Positions 1 to 9,730 of a stretch of 64,000 nt of DNA are shown here, in pieces (position 1 is the first letter of the stretch; each line of letters opens with the position of its first letter). The notes beneath the pieces were generated by a model that was not told where the DNA came from, ran no database searches, and saw nothing but the letters and a program-made list of their open reading frames with translations. Source of the DNA: Streptomyces griseus subsp. griseus (GTDB lineage: Bacteria; Actinomycetota; Actinomycetes; Streptomycetales; Streptomycetaceae); NCBI RefSeq assembly GCF_000720255.1, contig NZ_JOJE01000007.1, positions 62,001 through 126,000 of the forward strand, in the 5' to 3' direction. The position numbers and the translations under genes were made by a program.

Positions 1-1
1 C

Positions 2-781
2 CGGATCACCTTCATGTTCGGGGTGCCGACCATGTTCGAGCAGGTGGCCCGGCATCCGCGCTGGCCGGAGGCGGATCTGTCCTCCCTGCGCATCCTCACC
101 TGCGGCGGCTCCCCGGTCTCGACCCCGCTGATCGCCGCCTACCAGGAGCGCGGACTCACCTTCCTCCAGGGTTACGGCATGACGGAGGCGTCCCCCGGCA
201 CGCTGTTCCTGGACGCCGAACACGCGGTCAGCAAGGCGGGTTCGGCGGGCGTGCCGCACTTCTTCAGCGACGTACGCGTCGTAGGCCCGGACCTCGCACC
301 CGTCGACGTCGGCGAGACCGGCGAGGTCATGGTGCGCGGACCGCACGTCATGCCCGGCTACTGGGGGCTGCCGGAGGAGACGGCCGCCTCCTTCGCCGAC
401 GGCTGGTTCCGCAGCGGCGACGCGGCACGGATCGACGAGGACGGCTACGTCCACATCGTCGACCGCATCAAGGACATGATCATCTCAGGTGGGGAGAACG
501 TGTACCCCGCCGAGATCGAGGACCAGCTCCTCGCCCACCCGGACATCGTCGAGTGCGCGGTCATCGGCGTACCGGACGAGAAGTGGGGCGAGGTGCCGCG
601 CGCGGTCGTCGTCCCCCGCGAGGGCGCTTCGCTGGATCCCGACGAGGTGCTGGCCTCCCTGTCCGGCCGGCTCGCCAAGTACAAGATCCCCAAGTCGGTC
701 GTGGTCGCGGACGAACTTCCGCGCACGGCCTCCGGAAAGCTCCTCAAGTCCCGTGTCCGTTCCCGGTACGGCAACAGTTAA
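2..781 (+). CDS. Acyl-CoA synthetase / AMP-binding ligase, 5'-truncated by window edge
   Basis: C-terminal 259 codons of an ANL-superfamily adenylating enzyme, which activates a carboxylic acid as acyl-AMP and transfers it to CoA. Visible are the A5-like motif GYGMTEASPG, the hinge region with GWFRSGDAARIDEDGY and VDRIKDMIISGGENVYPAEIE, and the C-terminal catalytic lysine region PRTASGKLLK. The frame is open at the left edge, so the N-terminal half with the P-loop lies outside. A MaoC-like hydratase starts 8 bp downstream, which suggests a fatty-acid or aromatic acyl-CoA pathway. The substrate cannot be read from this part. Confidence 0.93.
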   Translation, partial: RITFMFGVPTMFEQVARHPRWPEADLSSLRILTCGGSPVSTPLIAAYQERGLTFLQGYGMTEASPGTLFLDAEHAVSKAGSAGVPHFFSDVRVVGPDLAPVDVGETGEVMVRGPHVMPGYWGLPEETAASFADGWFRSGDAARIDEDGYVHIVDRIKDMIISGGENVYPAEIEDQLLAHPDIVECAVIGVPDEKWGEVPRAVVVPREGASLDPDEVLASLSGRLAKYKIPKSVVVADELPRTASGKLLKSRVRSRYGNS

Positions 782-789
782 GGAACCCC

Positions 790-1245
790 ATGAGCATCAC
801 CGTCAACGGCCTCGACGAACTGAAGAAGCTCGCGGGCAGCGACCTCGGCACGAGCGAGTGGATCGAGGTCACCCAGGAGCGCATCGACACGTTCGCCGAC
901 GCTACCGGTGACCACCAGTGGATCCATGTGGACCCCGAGAAGGCCGCGCAGGGCCCGTTCGGGGCCCCCATCGCCCACGGTTACCTGACCCTCTCCCTCT
1001 TCATCCCCCTGTTCACCGAGCTGCTGGACGTCCAGGGCGTCACCACGAAGGTCAATTACGGGCTGAACAAGGTCCGTTTCCCCTCGCCGGTGAAGGTCGG
1101 CTCCCGTATCCGCCTGATCGGGAAGCTGAGCGAGGTCGAGGACGTGCCGGGCGGGGTGCAGATCACCGTCGACGGGGCGATTGAGATCGAGGGTGGGGCC
1201 AAGCCGGCGGCGGTGTTGCAGAGTCTGTCCCGGTTCTACGCGTAG
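790..1245 (+). CDS. MaoC-like (R)-hydratase / dehydratase family protein
   Basis: A 151-residue single hot-dog-fold protein of the MaoC/NodN type, which hydrates enoyl-CoA thioesters. The hydratase-2 signature is visible as DATGDHQWIHVDPE followed by GPFGAPIAHGYLTLSL, where the Asp and His of D-x4-H are the expected catalytic pair. I chose ATG 790 because it follows an AGGAA ribosome-binding site and starts 8 bp after the upstream ligase gene. The same frame is open further upstream, but that part is antisense-like shadow of the ligase. The pair is probably co-transcribed and acts on the same acyl-CoA. Confidence 0.9.
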   Translation: MSITVNGLDELKKLAGSDLGTSEWIEVTQERIDTFADATGDHQWIHVDPEKAAQGPFGAPIAHGYLTLSLFIPLFTELLDVQGVTTKVNYGLNKVRFPSPVKVGSRIRLIGKLSEVEDVPGGVQITVDGAIEIEGGAKPAAVLQSLSRFYA

Positions 1246-1255
1246 GGCCCGCCGG

Positions 1256-1324
1256 GGGCGCGGGGTTGTTCGTCGCTGGTCGCGCCCACGCGGCGGAGCC
1301 GCACATCGACACAGCCCCGCGCCC
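1256..1324. repeat. Long inverted repeat in a Streptomyces-type intergenic element
   Basis: Between convergent genes, arms 1256-1269 and 1311-1324 are complementary over 14 bp with one mismatch. The spacer contains the words cgctggtcgcgcccacg and cggcggagccgc. From memory, this wording resembles a family of recurrent non-coding elements scattered through Streptomyces genomes; a related piece occurs at about 19575-19612. Its role is unknown, and it would fold in RNA made from either strand. Confidence 0.6.
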
Positions 1325-1339
1325 CTGCGGGGCGCTTTT
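1319..1339. terminator. Intrinsic terminator at the end of the leftward glycan operon
   Basis: A perfect 7-bp GC stem, GCGCCCC-TGC-GGGGCGC, is followed by TTTT on the + strand. It sits between the MaoC gene (+) and the PHP gene (-) and touches the PHP stop codon. The T-run suits termination of rightward transcripts, and the hairpin itself could act in both directions. Confidence 0.75.
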
Positions 1340-3003
1340 CAGCCCACGACGTCCACGAAGACCGGGTTGGAGTAGAACCAGGTGTCCTCCCACGGGTCGC
1401 CGTTGCCCGGCTCGTGCGGGATCGGGCCGTGCGGGTCGATCGACGCGCCGAGGTAGCCGGCTCCGTTGCGCTTGCCGTCGCTGCCGCGCAGGCGGACGTA
1501 GAAGGACTCGTCCCCGGCGGTGACGGGGATGCGCAGGGTGTACGTGCCCGTGCGGCCGGACACGTCGACCGTGCGCGCGACCTTGGTGTCGGGCGCGCGC
1601 CAGGTGTCCCGGTCGGACACGGGGCCGCGCACGGCACCGCGGATGACGTCCACGTGGGCCAACTCGGGCAGGATTCCCTGCGTGTTGGGGCGGGACGCGG
1701 TCGTCACGGTCACGTTCAGCGTCAGCTTCTCGCCCCTGCGCGCCCGCAGCCGCCCGCCCAGCGTGACACCGCGGCCCGCGTCGCAGTTCCGCTTCAGCCG
1801 TACGTCGAGCCCGTCCAGCAGATGCCCGTGGTCGAGCCAGACCCGGCCCGCGCGCAGCCCCGCCATCACCGCGCGGTAGCCGTAGCGGGTCACGCCCACG
1901 TGGGTGCGGCTGAACTGGCCGGGCCAGAAGTCGCCACCGGGCTGCGGGGAGTCCGTGTTCACGGGGTCGGGGATCTTGCCGGTGTTGTCGAAGTTCTGCC
2001 CCGGCAGCCAGTCGCCGTTCTTCCACGTGTCGAAGACGACCCGGTGGACGTCGGAGTTCGTGGTGATCGTGAACAGCTTGCCCTCGGCGAGCATCGCGTC
2101 CCACATGCCGCCGACCGTCGCCGTCATCCAGTCGAAACCGCCGTACAGCACGTACGTGTCCTCCGGATACCCGGCCCAGGAGTTCACGGACGGCTTGTTG
2201 GTGTACTCGCCGCGCTGTGAGGTGGGGCCCTCCCAGCCGGGGATGCCGCCGCCCTGCGCGCCGGGCGCGCCCTCCATGCCGATCACGATCTCGGGAGCCG
2301 CGTCCCGCCAGTTGCGCATCTCGTGCGGGGAGTCGATGCCCAGCCGCATCGGATGGTTGGCGAAGACGAGCACGTCGTCGACGTATCCGGTATGGCGCTG
2401 TTCGGCGAGCCACTGGATCGCCTTGACCGCGTGCGCCTCGTTGCGTGCCGTGTTCGGGTTGTCCGGGGCGCCGTCCGTGTAGTTGAGCAGCTTGCCGTCG
2501 TAGGCCAGCTCGAACTGGGTGAGGACGTCGACCTCGTGGGGACCGGGCGCGGCGAAGACCGTGCAGTGCTCGGCGGCCGGGATGTACCACTCCAGGCCCT
2601 GGAAGATCAGCTGGCGGGGGTTCTCGGCGCGGGCCTTGAGGATCTCCTTGTGCTCCATGGCGGCGCCGTACCAGGCGTGCCCGAAGTTGGAGTGCTCGTT
2701 GAACACCATCCAGTCCAGGCCGTACTTGGCGGCCGCGGTCGCCAGCTGGGAGAAGGTGTACTTCGCGTCGTGGCTGTAGACGCTGTGGACGTGGTGGTCG
2801 CCGACGAGGTAGGCGAGCCCCGGATCGTTGCCGCCGTAGCCCTCGGCGGCGGCCGCCTCCGGCATCGCCAGCGAGCCGAGGGTGAACGCGGCGCCGAACA
2901 GGCCCGCGCGGCACAGGAGTTGACGGCGGGAGACGCCCTGGGCGTCGAGGTCGGCGGGTGGGACGGTCGGGTCGGCCCAGCTGGGCAGCTGCTGCTCGGT
3001 CAT
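1339..3003 (-). CDS. Tat-exported PHP-domain phosphoesterase-like protein
   Basis: 554 residues. The N-terminus has a twin-arginine motif (SRRQLL), a hydrophobic stretch and AAAAEG, so export by Tat is expected. The mature part starts with a PHP-type metal site, GDHHVHSVYSHDAKYT, followed by NEHSN. PHP enzymes are metal-dependent phosphoesterases. The C-terminal quarter looks like a beta-rich domain. The start is ATG 3003 with GGAGGAAC upstream. The gene is last in the leftward glycan operon, 26 bp after the metallophosphoesterase gene, and is followed by a terminator. The substrate is unknown; an extracytoplasmic phosphate ester linked to the imported glycan is an inference. Confidence 0.85.
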   Translation of the reverse strand: MTEQQLPSWADPTVPPADLDAQGVSRRQLLCRAGLFGAAFTLGSLAMPEAAAAEGYGGNDPGLAYLVGDHHVHSVYSHDAKYTFSQLATAAAKYGLDWMVFNEHSNFGHAWYGAAMEHKEILKARAENPRQLIFQGLEWYIPAAEHCTVFAAPGPHEVDVLTQFELAYDGKLLNYTDGAPDNPNTARNEAHAVKAIQWLAEQRHTGYVDDVLVFANHPMRLGIDSPHEMRNWRDAAPEIVIGMEGAPGAQGGGIPGWEGPTSQRGEYTNKPSVNSWAGYPEDTYVLYGGFDWMTATVGGMWDAMLAEGKLFTITTNSDVHRVVFDTWKNGDWLPGQNFDNTGKIPDPVNTDSPQPGGDFWPGQFSRTHVGVTRYGYRAVMAGLRAGRVWLDHGHLLDGLDVRLKRNCDAGRGVTLGGRLRARRGEKLTLNVTVTTASRPNTQGILPELAHVDVIRGAVRGPVSDRDTWRAPDTKVARTVDVSGRTGTYTLRIPVTAGDESFYVRLRGSDGKRNGAGYLGASIDPHGPIPHEPGNGDPWEDTWFYSNPVFVDVVG

Positions 3004-3029
3004 GACGTTCCTCCGGGGTGGCACATGCG

Positions 3030-4877
3030 TCAGTGGTTCATGAAGCTGGTGACGGGCAGCGCCCGTGCGACGATCCGGACGTCACCGAGCCGGCCGTGCA
3101 GGATCTGGTCGATCTTGCCGGCGTACTCGTAGCCGCCCAGCAGCCAGGGCAGCCCCACCGAGGTCAGGCCGACGGCGGCCGCCTTGGGGTTGCGGACCAC
3201 CGGGCAGCCCTCGACGTACAGCGTGGTGTGCGTGCCGTCGTTCACGACCGCGAGGTGCCACCAGGTCTCCAACGGGGTCTCCTGACCCCAGTTGGTGGCG
3301 ATGCCCTCCTGGTTGAGCGGGCGCACGGCCCACTGCGGCTCGCGGTCGTTGGACAGCGACAGCGTGGCCAGCGGCTCATCGGGGTCGTCGGCGGTCTTGC
3401 CGGCGGCCCCGCCCGTGCCCGTACGGCTGACGATGCCGGACCAGGCGTGGTGGTCCGGGTCCCAGTCGGCGGGGAGGCGGTAGAACGCCTCTAGGGTGTA
3501 ACCGTCCTTGAACGCCGTCGAGTTGAGCGGCGCCGCGTCGACCGTGCGCAGATACGCGCCCTTGAGCGGCGACTTGAAACCCTGGAACTCCAGGCTGCCG
3601 TGGCCCGGCTGGTCGGGGTGGTGGTCGGCCGAGAAGCTCAGCGCCCCGCCGCCCACCGTGACGAGCGTGAGGTCGTTGCCGCGCCCGGACAGGTCACGGA
3701 CGGTGCCGGTCACCGGCGTACCGTCCTGGTGCCCGTCGAAGCGCCAGTAGGCGACCGTGCCGGGGACGACCACCTTGGACACGGGCCGCGCCGCACGGGC
3801 GGGCACCGGAGCGAAGCCGGCGAAGCGTTCCGGGAAGTCGATGTCGACGGAGAACCGGTCGGCGTCCCCGCTCAGTTCGATCTCCTGCCGTTCCAGCTCG
3901 TTGAGCCCCTTCGCGGCCCGGCCCAGGATCCACGGGGAGACGGTCTCCACGTCGATGACGTTCCGGTCGAGGTCGAAGCGGTAGAGACGGATCATCGCCG
4001 CGCCGCCGAAGTACCGGTTCTGGTAGTTCGTCAGATGCAGGTGGACGTCATGTCCGGCCGCGTTCTTCCGGGTCGCCCGGGCCGCCGGCCAGTAGTGGCC
4101 GTTGAGGGTGAGGAAGATCTGGTCGTGATTCTCGACCAGCCGGTCCCACAGCTGCTGCCCGTACTCGGAGAGCGAGTCGTCCTCGACGACCAGCTCGTGC
4201 GTGGTGAGGATGACCGGCGTCCTCGGGTGCCGTGCGATGACCTCCTCGGCCCAGGCGTACCCCTTGTCCGACAGCCGCCAGTCCAGGGCCAGCACCATCC
4301 ACTCCCGTCCGGCGGCCCGGAACAGGTGGTAGGTGTTGTAGCCGTCCGGCGAGGCACCCCCGAACGTCGGCTTCCCCTGGAACCGCTGCGCTCCGAAGGC
4401 CCCGAGGTAGGGGGTCGCGCCGCGCTGGTCGTCCGTGGACGACTTCACGTCGTGGTTCCCCGCCAGGACGCTGTAGCCCACGCCCCGGCGGTCGAGCAGT
4501 CCGAACGCCGCGCTGATCGCGTCGACCTCGGCCTGGGCGCCGTTCTGGGTGAGGTCGCCGAGGTGCGACAGGAAGACGAGGTTCTCGTCCTCGCCGTGTT
4601 CCAGCAGATACCGCAGGGACGCCTCGACCGGTGCCCGGTCGATGCTCGGCCCGTCGAAGAGGTACTGGGTGTCGGGCATGACGGCGAGCGTGAAGCGGCG
4701 GCTTTCCGGGTCGGGCCGCCACCTGTCCGGCGACGCGGCCTCAGCGGTGGCCGGGAGGGCGACCCCGGCCGTGGCGAGGGCTCCCAGCAGCGCGGTCGCC
4801 CGCAGGAAACCGCGTCTTCCGGCACCGGCCTGCCCGGCCTCGCCCTGGTCGTGCTCATGGGCATGGGAATTGCACAC
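3030..4877 (-). CDS. Tat-exported metallophosphoesterase with C-terminal LamG-like domain
   Basis: 615 residues from GTG 4877, which follows a GGAG site; the frame stays open upstream to 4961. A twin-arginine signal (RRGFLRATALLGALATAG, ending ATAEA) precedes a calcineurin-like phosphoesterase domain with MPDTQY, HLGDLTQNG, GNHD, TTHE and NGHYW, the dinuclear-metal ligands of the family. The last ~230 residues read as a concanavalin/LamG-like jelly roll (VAYWRFDG, LEAFYRLP, WHLAVVNDGTHTTLYVEG), commonly a sugar-binding module. It lies between lacZ and the PHP gene. A role in releasing phosphate or phosphodiester groups from an extracellular glycan is inferred. Confidence 0.87.
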   Translation of the reverse strand: MCNSHAHEHDQGEAGQAGAGRRGFLRATALLGALATAGVALPATAEAASPDRWRPDPESRRFTLAVMPDTQYLFDGPSIDRAPVEASLRYLLEHGEDENLVFLSHLGDLTQNGAQAEVDAISAAFGLLDRRGVGYSVLAGNHDVKSSTDDQRGATPYLGAFGAQRFQGKPTFGGASPDGYNTYHLFRAAGREWMVLALDWRLSDKGYAWAEEVIARHPRTPVILTTHELVVEDDSLSEYGQQLWDRLVENHDQIFLTLNGHYWPAARATRKNAAGHDVHLHLTNYQNRYFGGAAMIRLYRFDLDRNVIDVETVSPWILGRAAKGLNELERQEIELSGDADRFSVDIDFPERFAGFAPVPARAARPVSKVVVPGTVAYWRFDGHQDGTPVTGTVRDLSGRGNDLTLVTVGGGALSFSADHHPDQPGHGSLEFQGFKSPLKGAYLRTVDAAPLNSTAFKDGYTLEAFYRLPADWDPDHHAWSGIVSRTGTGGAAGKTADDPDEPLATLSLSNDREPQWAVRPLNQEGIATNWGQETPLETWWHLAVVNDGTHTTLYVEGCPVVRNPKAAAVGLTSVGLPWLLGGYEYAGKIDQILHGRLGDVRIVARALPVTSFMNH

Positions 4878-4923
4878 GTGTTGCTCCGTGGGAAGGGAAG
4901 TGACAACGAAGCGTGGGGGGTTC

Positions 4924-7911
4924 TCAGAGCACGCGCAGCGTCCAGCTCCAGCGATGGACACCCGGTGCGACCAGATACGAAGGGAAGGTGTCGGGGCCGC
5001 ACGAGGCCGTGCCGAGGCCCCGGTGCGCCGCGTCGATGTGCACCACGCAGCCGGGCCGCGGTACCAGCTCGTCGTGGTGCGTGGCCGCCGTCAGGTCCGC
5101 GGCGCGGTAGCGGGTGACGCAGACCTGGCGGGGCTCGTCGAGTGCGACCGTGAGACCGGTGGCGTCCGGCGCGGACAGCGTGAAGCGCCGTACGCCGTGC
5201 CGGCCGCCGCTCTCCTGCGGGCGCAGATAGGGAGTGAACAACGCGTCCACGGGGACGGAGTGGTGGCCCACGGGCGCACCCGCGCCGCGGTCGGGGTACG
5301 ACTCCCAGGGACCCTGACCGAACCACTCCAGCAGGTCGAGGCCCGGCACCGTCTCGAACACGGAGCCGACCCGCGCCACGTCATGCAGATCGTCCGGCAG
5401 CTCCGCCCACTCCTCGACGCGGACCCCGCCCTCGACCGGCGTGAACACCTGTCGGTGACGTACGGCCGCGATCGCCCCGGCGTACTCGGCGAGCACCGTC
5501 ACGCCCGGCCCGTCCCGGTGCACGGAGACGACCTTGCGCACCATCGAGTCGAGCCCCCAGGCCCGCCAGCGCAGCGCGGCCCCACCCAGCTCGTCGTTGT
5601 CGGTGGGCGCCCGCCACAGTGACAGCGTGGGCGCGACCGTCAACAGCGGATGCGACAGCAGCCCGTCGTCATCGACCTCGACGGAGCCCGCATCAAAGGA
5701 TTCGGCCTCCGCACCGTCCGTCGCCGTCGCCATCGCCGTCGCCAGCGGCCGCTCCGCCGCGCGCAGCCGTACCTGAGGTGCGCACACCTCCGTGCCGCGC
5801 GGTGCCCACGGCAGGTCTTCCGCCGTCGTCACACGCAGCGTCAGCCAGGCCTCGCCCCCGCTCTCCGGCAGCTCGAACGGCATCGGCACCGCCGCCGTCC
5901 CGCCCGGCCGCAGGTCGGGCAGCTCGGCTCGCGCGGTCAGGGTGCGGCCGTCCGCCGACGACAGCTCCCACTCGGCGGACAGCCAGTCCAGGCCCCGGAA
6001 GTGCTGGTGGTTGGAGAGGACGACCCCCTCGTGCCGGAAGCAGTCGATGCGCACCGGCGCGGCGATCTCCCGGTGCTCGTACATCACCGGCTTGGGCGTG
6101 CGGTCCGGGAACACGATCCCGTCGGCGATGAATGCCCCGTCGTGGATCGTCTCGCCGAAGTCGCCGCCGTAGGCCCAGCGATGGCCGGGTGCGGTGACAC
6201 CGTTGTCATACAGTCCGGCGCCCCCACGCCCGACCGGTCTGCCGTCGTTCACACGCTGGAGGATGCCGTGGTCCCAGAACTCCCAGATGAAGCCGCCCTG
6301 AAGACCCGGGGTTGCCTCGATGGCCGCCCAGTGGTCGGCGAGCGTGCCGTTGCTGTTGCCCAGGGCGTGCGAGTACTCGCACTGGATGAGCGGCTTGGTC
6401 TGCTCCCCGGACAGCGCGTGCGCCACGCAGTCCTCCAGCGGCGCGTACATGGGGCAGGCGATGTCGGAGGCGAGGTCCGGGTCGGCCCAGCCGCGTTTGG
6501 CGGCCCCCTCGTACTGCACGGGCCGGGTCGGATCGTGCCGGCGCACCCAGCCCGCCGCCGCGTCGTGGTTGGCGCCGTAGTCGGACTCGTTGCCCAGCGA
6601 CCAGATGATCACCGACGGGTGGTTCTTGTCCCGCAGGACCATCCGTGAGACCCGGTCCACGAACGCGCCGAGATACCTCGGGTCGTCGGCGATCTCATGG
6701 GCGTGGTCGTGGGACTCGATGTCCGCCTCGTCCACGACGTAGAACCCGAGCTCGTCGGCGAGCTCGTACAGCGCCGGGTCGTTCGGGTAGTGCGCGGTGC
6801 GGATCGCGTTGAAGCCGAAACGCTTCAGCAGGACGAGGTCGGCGCGCATGTCGTCCTGCGACACCGTCCGGCCGGTCAGCGGATGGAAGTCGTGCCGGTT
6901 GACGCCCCGGATGAACACCCGCTCGCCGTTGACCAGCAGGTCCCGGCCGACGATCTCGACGTCGCGGAATCCGACGCGGTGGCGGGAGGTGTCGGCGACC
7001 GTGCCGTCGGCGCGGTGCAGCCGCACCGTCAGGTCGTACAGCTCGGGCGTCTCGGCGGTCCAGGTCCGCACCTCGGGCACGGTGGCGCGCAGCCGCGCCT
7101 CGCCGAGGAAGTCGGAGACCCGCTCCTCCTCGGCGTTGACGCGGTCGAACTCCCGGTCCCGCGTGAGCGGGTGACCGTCGAGGTCCCCGCTGACACTCCA
7201 GCCCTCGGGCAGCGCGCCCCGAGCGTCCCGCACCTGGCAGTCGACCCGGAGCTGTCCGTCCCGCCGCGCCCGCACGGTCACGTCGGCGAGCCGCAGCGGG
7301 TCGGTCGCGTACAGCAGCACGGACCGGGTGATCCCGCCGTGCCACCACTGGTCCTGGTCCTCGATGTGCGAGGCGTCCGACCACTTCACCACGGTGAGCC
7401 GTACGAGCGTGCGCCCGCCCGGCCGCACCAGATCCGTCAGCTCGAACTCGGCGGCCAGATGGGAGTCCTTGGAGATGCCGACGGGCCGCCCGTCCACGTG
7501 CACGAGCAGCACGCTCTCGGCGGCCCCCACCTGGAGCACGATCCGCCTGCCCGCCCACTCGGCGGGCACGTCGACCGACCTCTCGTAGACGCCCGTCGGG
7601 TTGGTGGCGGGCGATCCGGGCGGGAACTCGGCGAACGGCATCCGGATGTTCGTGTACTGGGGCAGGTCGTCGGTGCCCTGGAGAGTCCAGGCCCCGGGTA
7701 CGTGAGCCGACGACCACTCACCGCCGACCGGCGCGTCCGGAGCGGGCAGCAGCTGGAAGCGCCAGTCGCCGTCCAGGGAGAGGCATCCGGAGCGCCGGTC
7801 GACGGCGTTCATGGGGAGCCGTCCCCAGGAGGTGACCTCGGGGGCCTCCCAGGGGCGCAGGGCGAGCAGGGGATCGACGGCCCCCGGCCCATTGGTCGTG
7901 TGAGCGTTCAT
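4924..7911 (-). CDS. lacZ: Beta-galactosidase, GH2 LacZ type
   Basis: 995 residues, the usual ~1000 for LacZ. Domains in order are the sugar-binding jelly roll, an immunoglobulin-like domain, the TIM barrel and the C-terminal bgal small chain. The acid/base is Glu442 in WSLGNES and the nucleophile is Glu512 in QCEYSHALGNSNG. It should hydrolyse terminal beta-galactosides in the cytoplasm, as no signal peptide is present. The start is ATG 7911, overlapping the stop of the permease gene as ATGA, so translation is probably coupled to the importer. Confidence 0.95.
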   Translation of the reverse strand: MNAHTTNGPGAVDPLLALRPWEAPEVTSWGRLPMNAVDRRSGCLSLDGDWRFQLLPAPDAPVGGEWSSAHVPGAWTLQGTDDLPQYTNIRMPFAEFPPGSPATNPTGVYERSVDVPAEWAGRRIVLQVGAAESVLLVHVDGRPVGISKDSHLAAEFELTDLVRPGGRTLVRLTVVKWSDASHIEDQDQWWHGGITRSVLLYATDPLRLADVTVRARRDGQLRVDCQVRDARGALPEGWSVSGDLDGHPLTRDREFDRVNAEEERVSDFLGEARLRATVPEVRTWTAETPELYDLTVRLHRADGTVADTSRHRVGFRDVEIVGRDLLVNGERVFIRGVNRHDFHPLTGRTVSQDDMRADLVLLKRFGFNAIRTAHYPNDPALYELADELGFYVVDEADIESHDHAHEIADDPRYLGAFVDRVSRMVLRDKNHPSVIIWSLGNESDYGANHDAAAGWVRRHDPTRPVQYEGAAKRGWADPDLASDIACPMYAPLEDCVAHALSGEQTKPLIQCEYSHALGNSNGTLADHWAAIEATPGLQGGFIWEFWDHGILQRVNDGRPVGRGGAGLYDNGVTAPGHRWAYGGDFGETIHDGAFIADGIVFPDRTPKPVMYEHREIAAPVRIDCFRHEGVVLSNHQHFRGLDWLSAEWELSSADGRTLTARAELPDLRPGGTAAVPMPFELPESGGEAWLTLRVTTAEDLPWAPRGTEVCAPQVRLRAAERPLATAMATATDGAEAESFDAGSVEVDDDGLLSHPLLTVAPTLSLWRAPTDNDELGGAALRWRAWGLDSMVRKVVSVHRDGPGVTVLAEYAGAIAAVRHRQVFTPVEGGVRVEEWAELPDDLHDVARVGSVFETVPGLDLLEWFGQGPWESYPDRGAGAPVGHHSVPVDALFTPYLRPQESGGRHGVRRFTLSAPDATGLTVALDEPRQVCVTRYRAADLTAATHHDELVPRPGCVVHIDAAHRGLGTASCGPDTFPSYLVAPGVHRWSWTLRVL

Positions 7912-8747
7912 CCCCGCACCGCCCCCTTGCCGAGGTCGCCGATGATCTGCCGGGCACCGATCGCGAACACGATCAGCAGCGGGACGAGGGCCAGCAGCGC
8001 GCCGGTCATCACCATGCCGTAGTCCGTCGTGCCGTGGACGCCGTTGAGCTGGGACAGCGCGACCTGGAGGGTGACGTTGTCGGGGTTGGTGAGGGCGATC
8101 AGGGGCCAGGCGTAGTCGTTCCACTGGCCCATGAAGGTGAAGATGCCGAGGAAGGCCAGGCCCGGTCGGACCACGGGGAGCGCCACGTGCCAGTACTGAC
8201 GCAGGAAGCCCGCCCCGTCCAGCTTGGAGGCGTCGAGCAGTTCGTCGTGGATGGCGCTCCGCATGTACTGGCGCATCCAGAAGATGCCGAACGCGTTGGC
8301 CGCCGCCGGCACGATCAGCGCCGACATCGAGCCGATCCAGCCGATCTTCGACATGATCACGAACTGCGGGATCACCTGGAGCTGGGTCGGCACCATGAAG
8401 ATCACCATCAGCAGCGCGAACAGCACCTTGCGGCCGGGGAAGTCGAACTTGGCGAAGACGAACGCGGCGAGCGAGTCGAAGAACAGCACGAGGAACGTCA
8501 CCGAGCACGCGACCAGCAGCGAGTTGAACATCGAGCCGAAGAAGTCGATGTTGTCGAAGAGGCTGCGGACGTTCTGCAGGAAGTGCGTGCCCGGCAGCAG
8601 CTTCGGCGGGTAGGAGAAGATCTCGGTCGTCGTGTGCGTCGACATGATGACGGCCCAGTAGAACGGGAAGGCCGACAGCACCACACCGACGATCAGCGAC
8701 AGATGCAGTCCGATGCCCCGGCGCCCGGAGCCCTTGAGGGATGCCAT
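7908..8747 (-). CDS. Carbohydrate ABC transporter permease, MalG-like
   Basis: 279 residues with about six membrane segments, beginning at LSLIVGVVLSAFPFYWAVIM. The EAA loop is visible as DASKLDGAGFLRQYWHVALP, typical of CUT1 sugar importers. It pairs with the upstream permease and binding protein; no ATPase gene is present here, as is common in Streptomyces, where a shared MsiK-type ATPase serves many sugar importers. The start is ATG 8747, 11 bp after the upstream stop, and the gene overlaps lacZ by 4 bp. Confidence 0.93.
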   Translation of the reverse strand: MASLKGSGRRGIGLHLSLIVGVVLSAFPFYWAVIMSTHTTTEIFSYPPKLLPGTHFLQNVRSLFDNIDFFGSMFNSLLVACSVTFLVLFFDSLAAFVFAKFDFPGRKVLFALLMVIFMVPTQLQVIPQFVIMSKIGWIGSMSALIVPAAANAFGIFWMRQYMRSAIHDELLDASKLDGAGFLRQYWHVALPVVRPGLAFLGIFTFMGQWNDYAWPLIALTNPDNVTLQVALSQLNGVHGTTDYGMVMTGALLALVPLLIVFAIGARQIIGDLGKGAVRG

Positions 8748-8758
8748 GGTGTGCGGCC

Positions 8759-9730
8759 TCACTGTTCTTCGCCCCGGCGCTGCACCAGGCGCCAGTTGAT
8801 GATCGAGAAGAGGACGACGACGAGGAAGATGCCCCAGGCCACGGCCGCGCCGTAGCCGAAGTCGTTGTTGTCGAAGGTCTGCTGGAAGAAGTAGAGGACC
8901 ATCGTCCGGCCCGCGTGGTCGGGACCGCCCGAGAACGTCGAGTCGTTGGAGGTGTTCTGCAGCAGCACCTGCGGCTCGGAGAAGCTCTGCAGACCCGTGA
9001 CGGTGGAGACGACGAGCACGAACAGCAGCGTCGGCCGCAGCAGCGGCAGCGTCACCCGGAAGAACGTCTGCACGGGACCGGCGCCGTCGATGCGCGCCGC
9101 CTCGTACAGATCGCTCGGGATGGTCTGCAGGCCCGCGAGGAAGATGATCGCGTTGTAGCCGGTCCACTGCCACGTCATCAGCGTCGCGACGGCGACCTTG
9201 ATGCCCCAGGGTGTGTTCAGCCACGCCACCTGGTCCAGCCCGACCGCCTGCAACAGGGCGTTGATCAGGCCGAAGTTGGTGGAGAACACCGAGCCGAAGA
9301 TGATCGCGACGGCCACCACCGAGGTGACGTTCGGCAGGAAGTAGGCGAAGCGGTAGACGTTCTTGAACCGGACCGCCGAGTTGAGCATCACGGCCGTGAC
9401 CATCGCCAGGAAGATCATGGGGAAGGTGGCCAGCGCCCAGATGACGATCGTGTTCCCGATGGAGCTCCAGAAGTCGCTGTCGCTCAGCAGGTACCGGTAC
9501 TGCGACAGGCCCGCCGACTCCATCGCGCCGAGACCGTCCCAGCGGTGGAACGACAAGTAGAGGGAGAAGCCGACCGGGATCAGGCCGAAGCAGAGGAAGA
9601 GCAGGTAGAAGGGGGAGATCGCGGCGTAGAGGTGCCAGTACTTGCGCAGGCCCGTGCGGGGCCTGGCCGCGGGCGTCTCCACGACGGTCTTGGGGGACTG
9701 GGGCGTCCGCACTGCGGGGGCGGTGGCCAT
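8759..9730 (-). CDS. Carbohydrate ABC transporter permease, MalF-like
   Basis: 323 residues with six predicted membrane helices, a hydrophobic start at AAISPFYLLFLCFGLIPVGF, and the EAA motif EAARIDGAGPVQTFFRVTLP near residue 210. It forms the heterodimeric channel with the MalG-like partner encoded next. ATG 9730 overlaps the TGA of the binding-protein gene, so the genes are translationally coupled. Sugar specificity cannot be read from the permease. Confidence 0.93.
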   Translation of the reverse strand: MATAPAVRTPQSPKTVVETPAARPRTGLRKYWHLYAAISPFYLLFLCFGLIPVGFSLYLSFHRWDGLGAMESAGLSQYRYLLSDSDFWSSIGNTIVIWALATFPMIFLAMVTAVMLNSAVRFKNVYRFAYFLPNVTSVVAVAIIFGSVFSTNFGLINALLQAVGLDQVAWLNTPWGIKVAVATLMTWQWTGYNAIIFLAGLQTIPSDLYEAARIDGAGPVQTFFRVTLPLLRPTLLFVLVVSTVTGLQSFSEPQVLLQNTSNDSTFSGGPDHAGRTMVLYFFQQTFDNNDFGYGAAVAWGIFLVVVLFSIINWRLVQRRGEEQ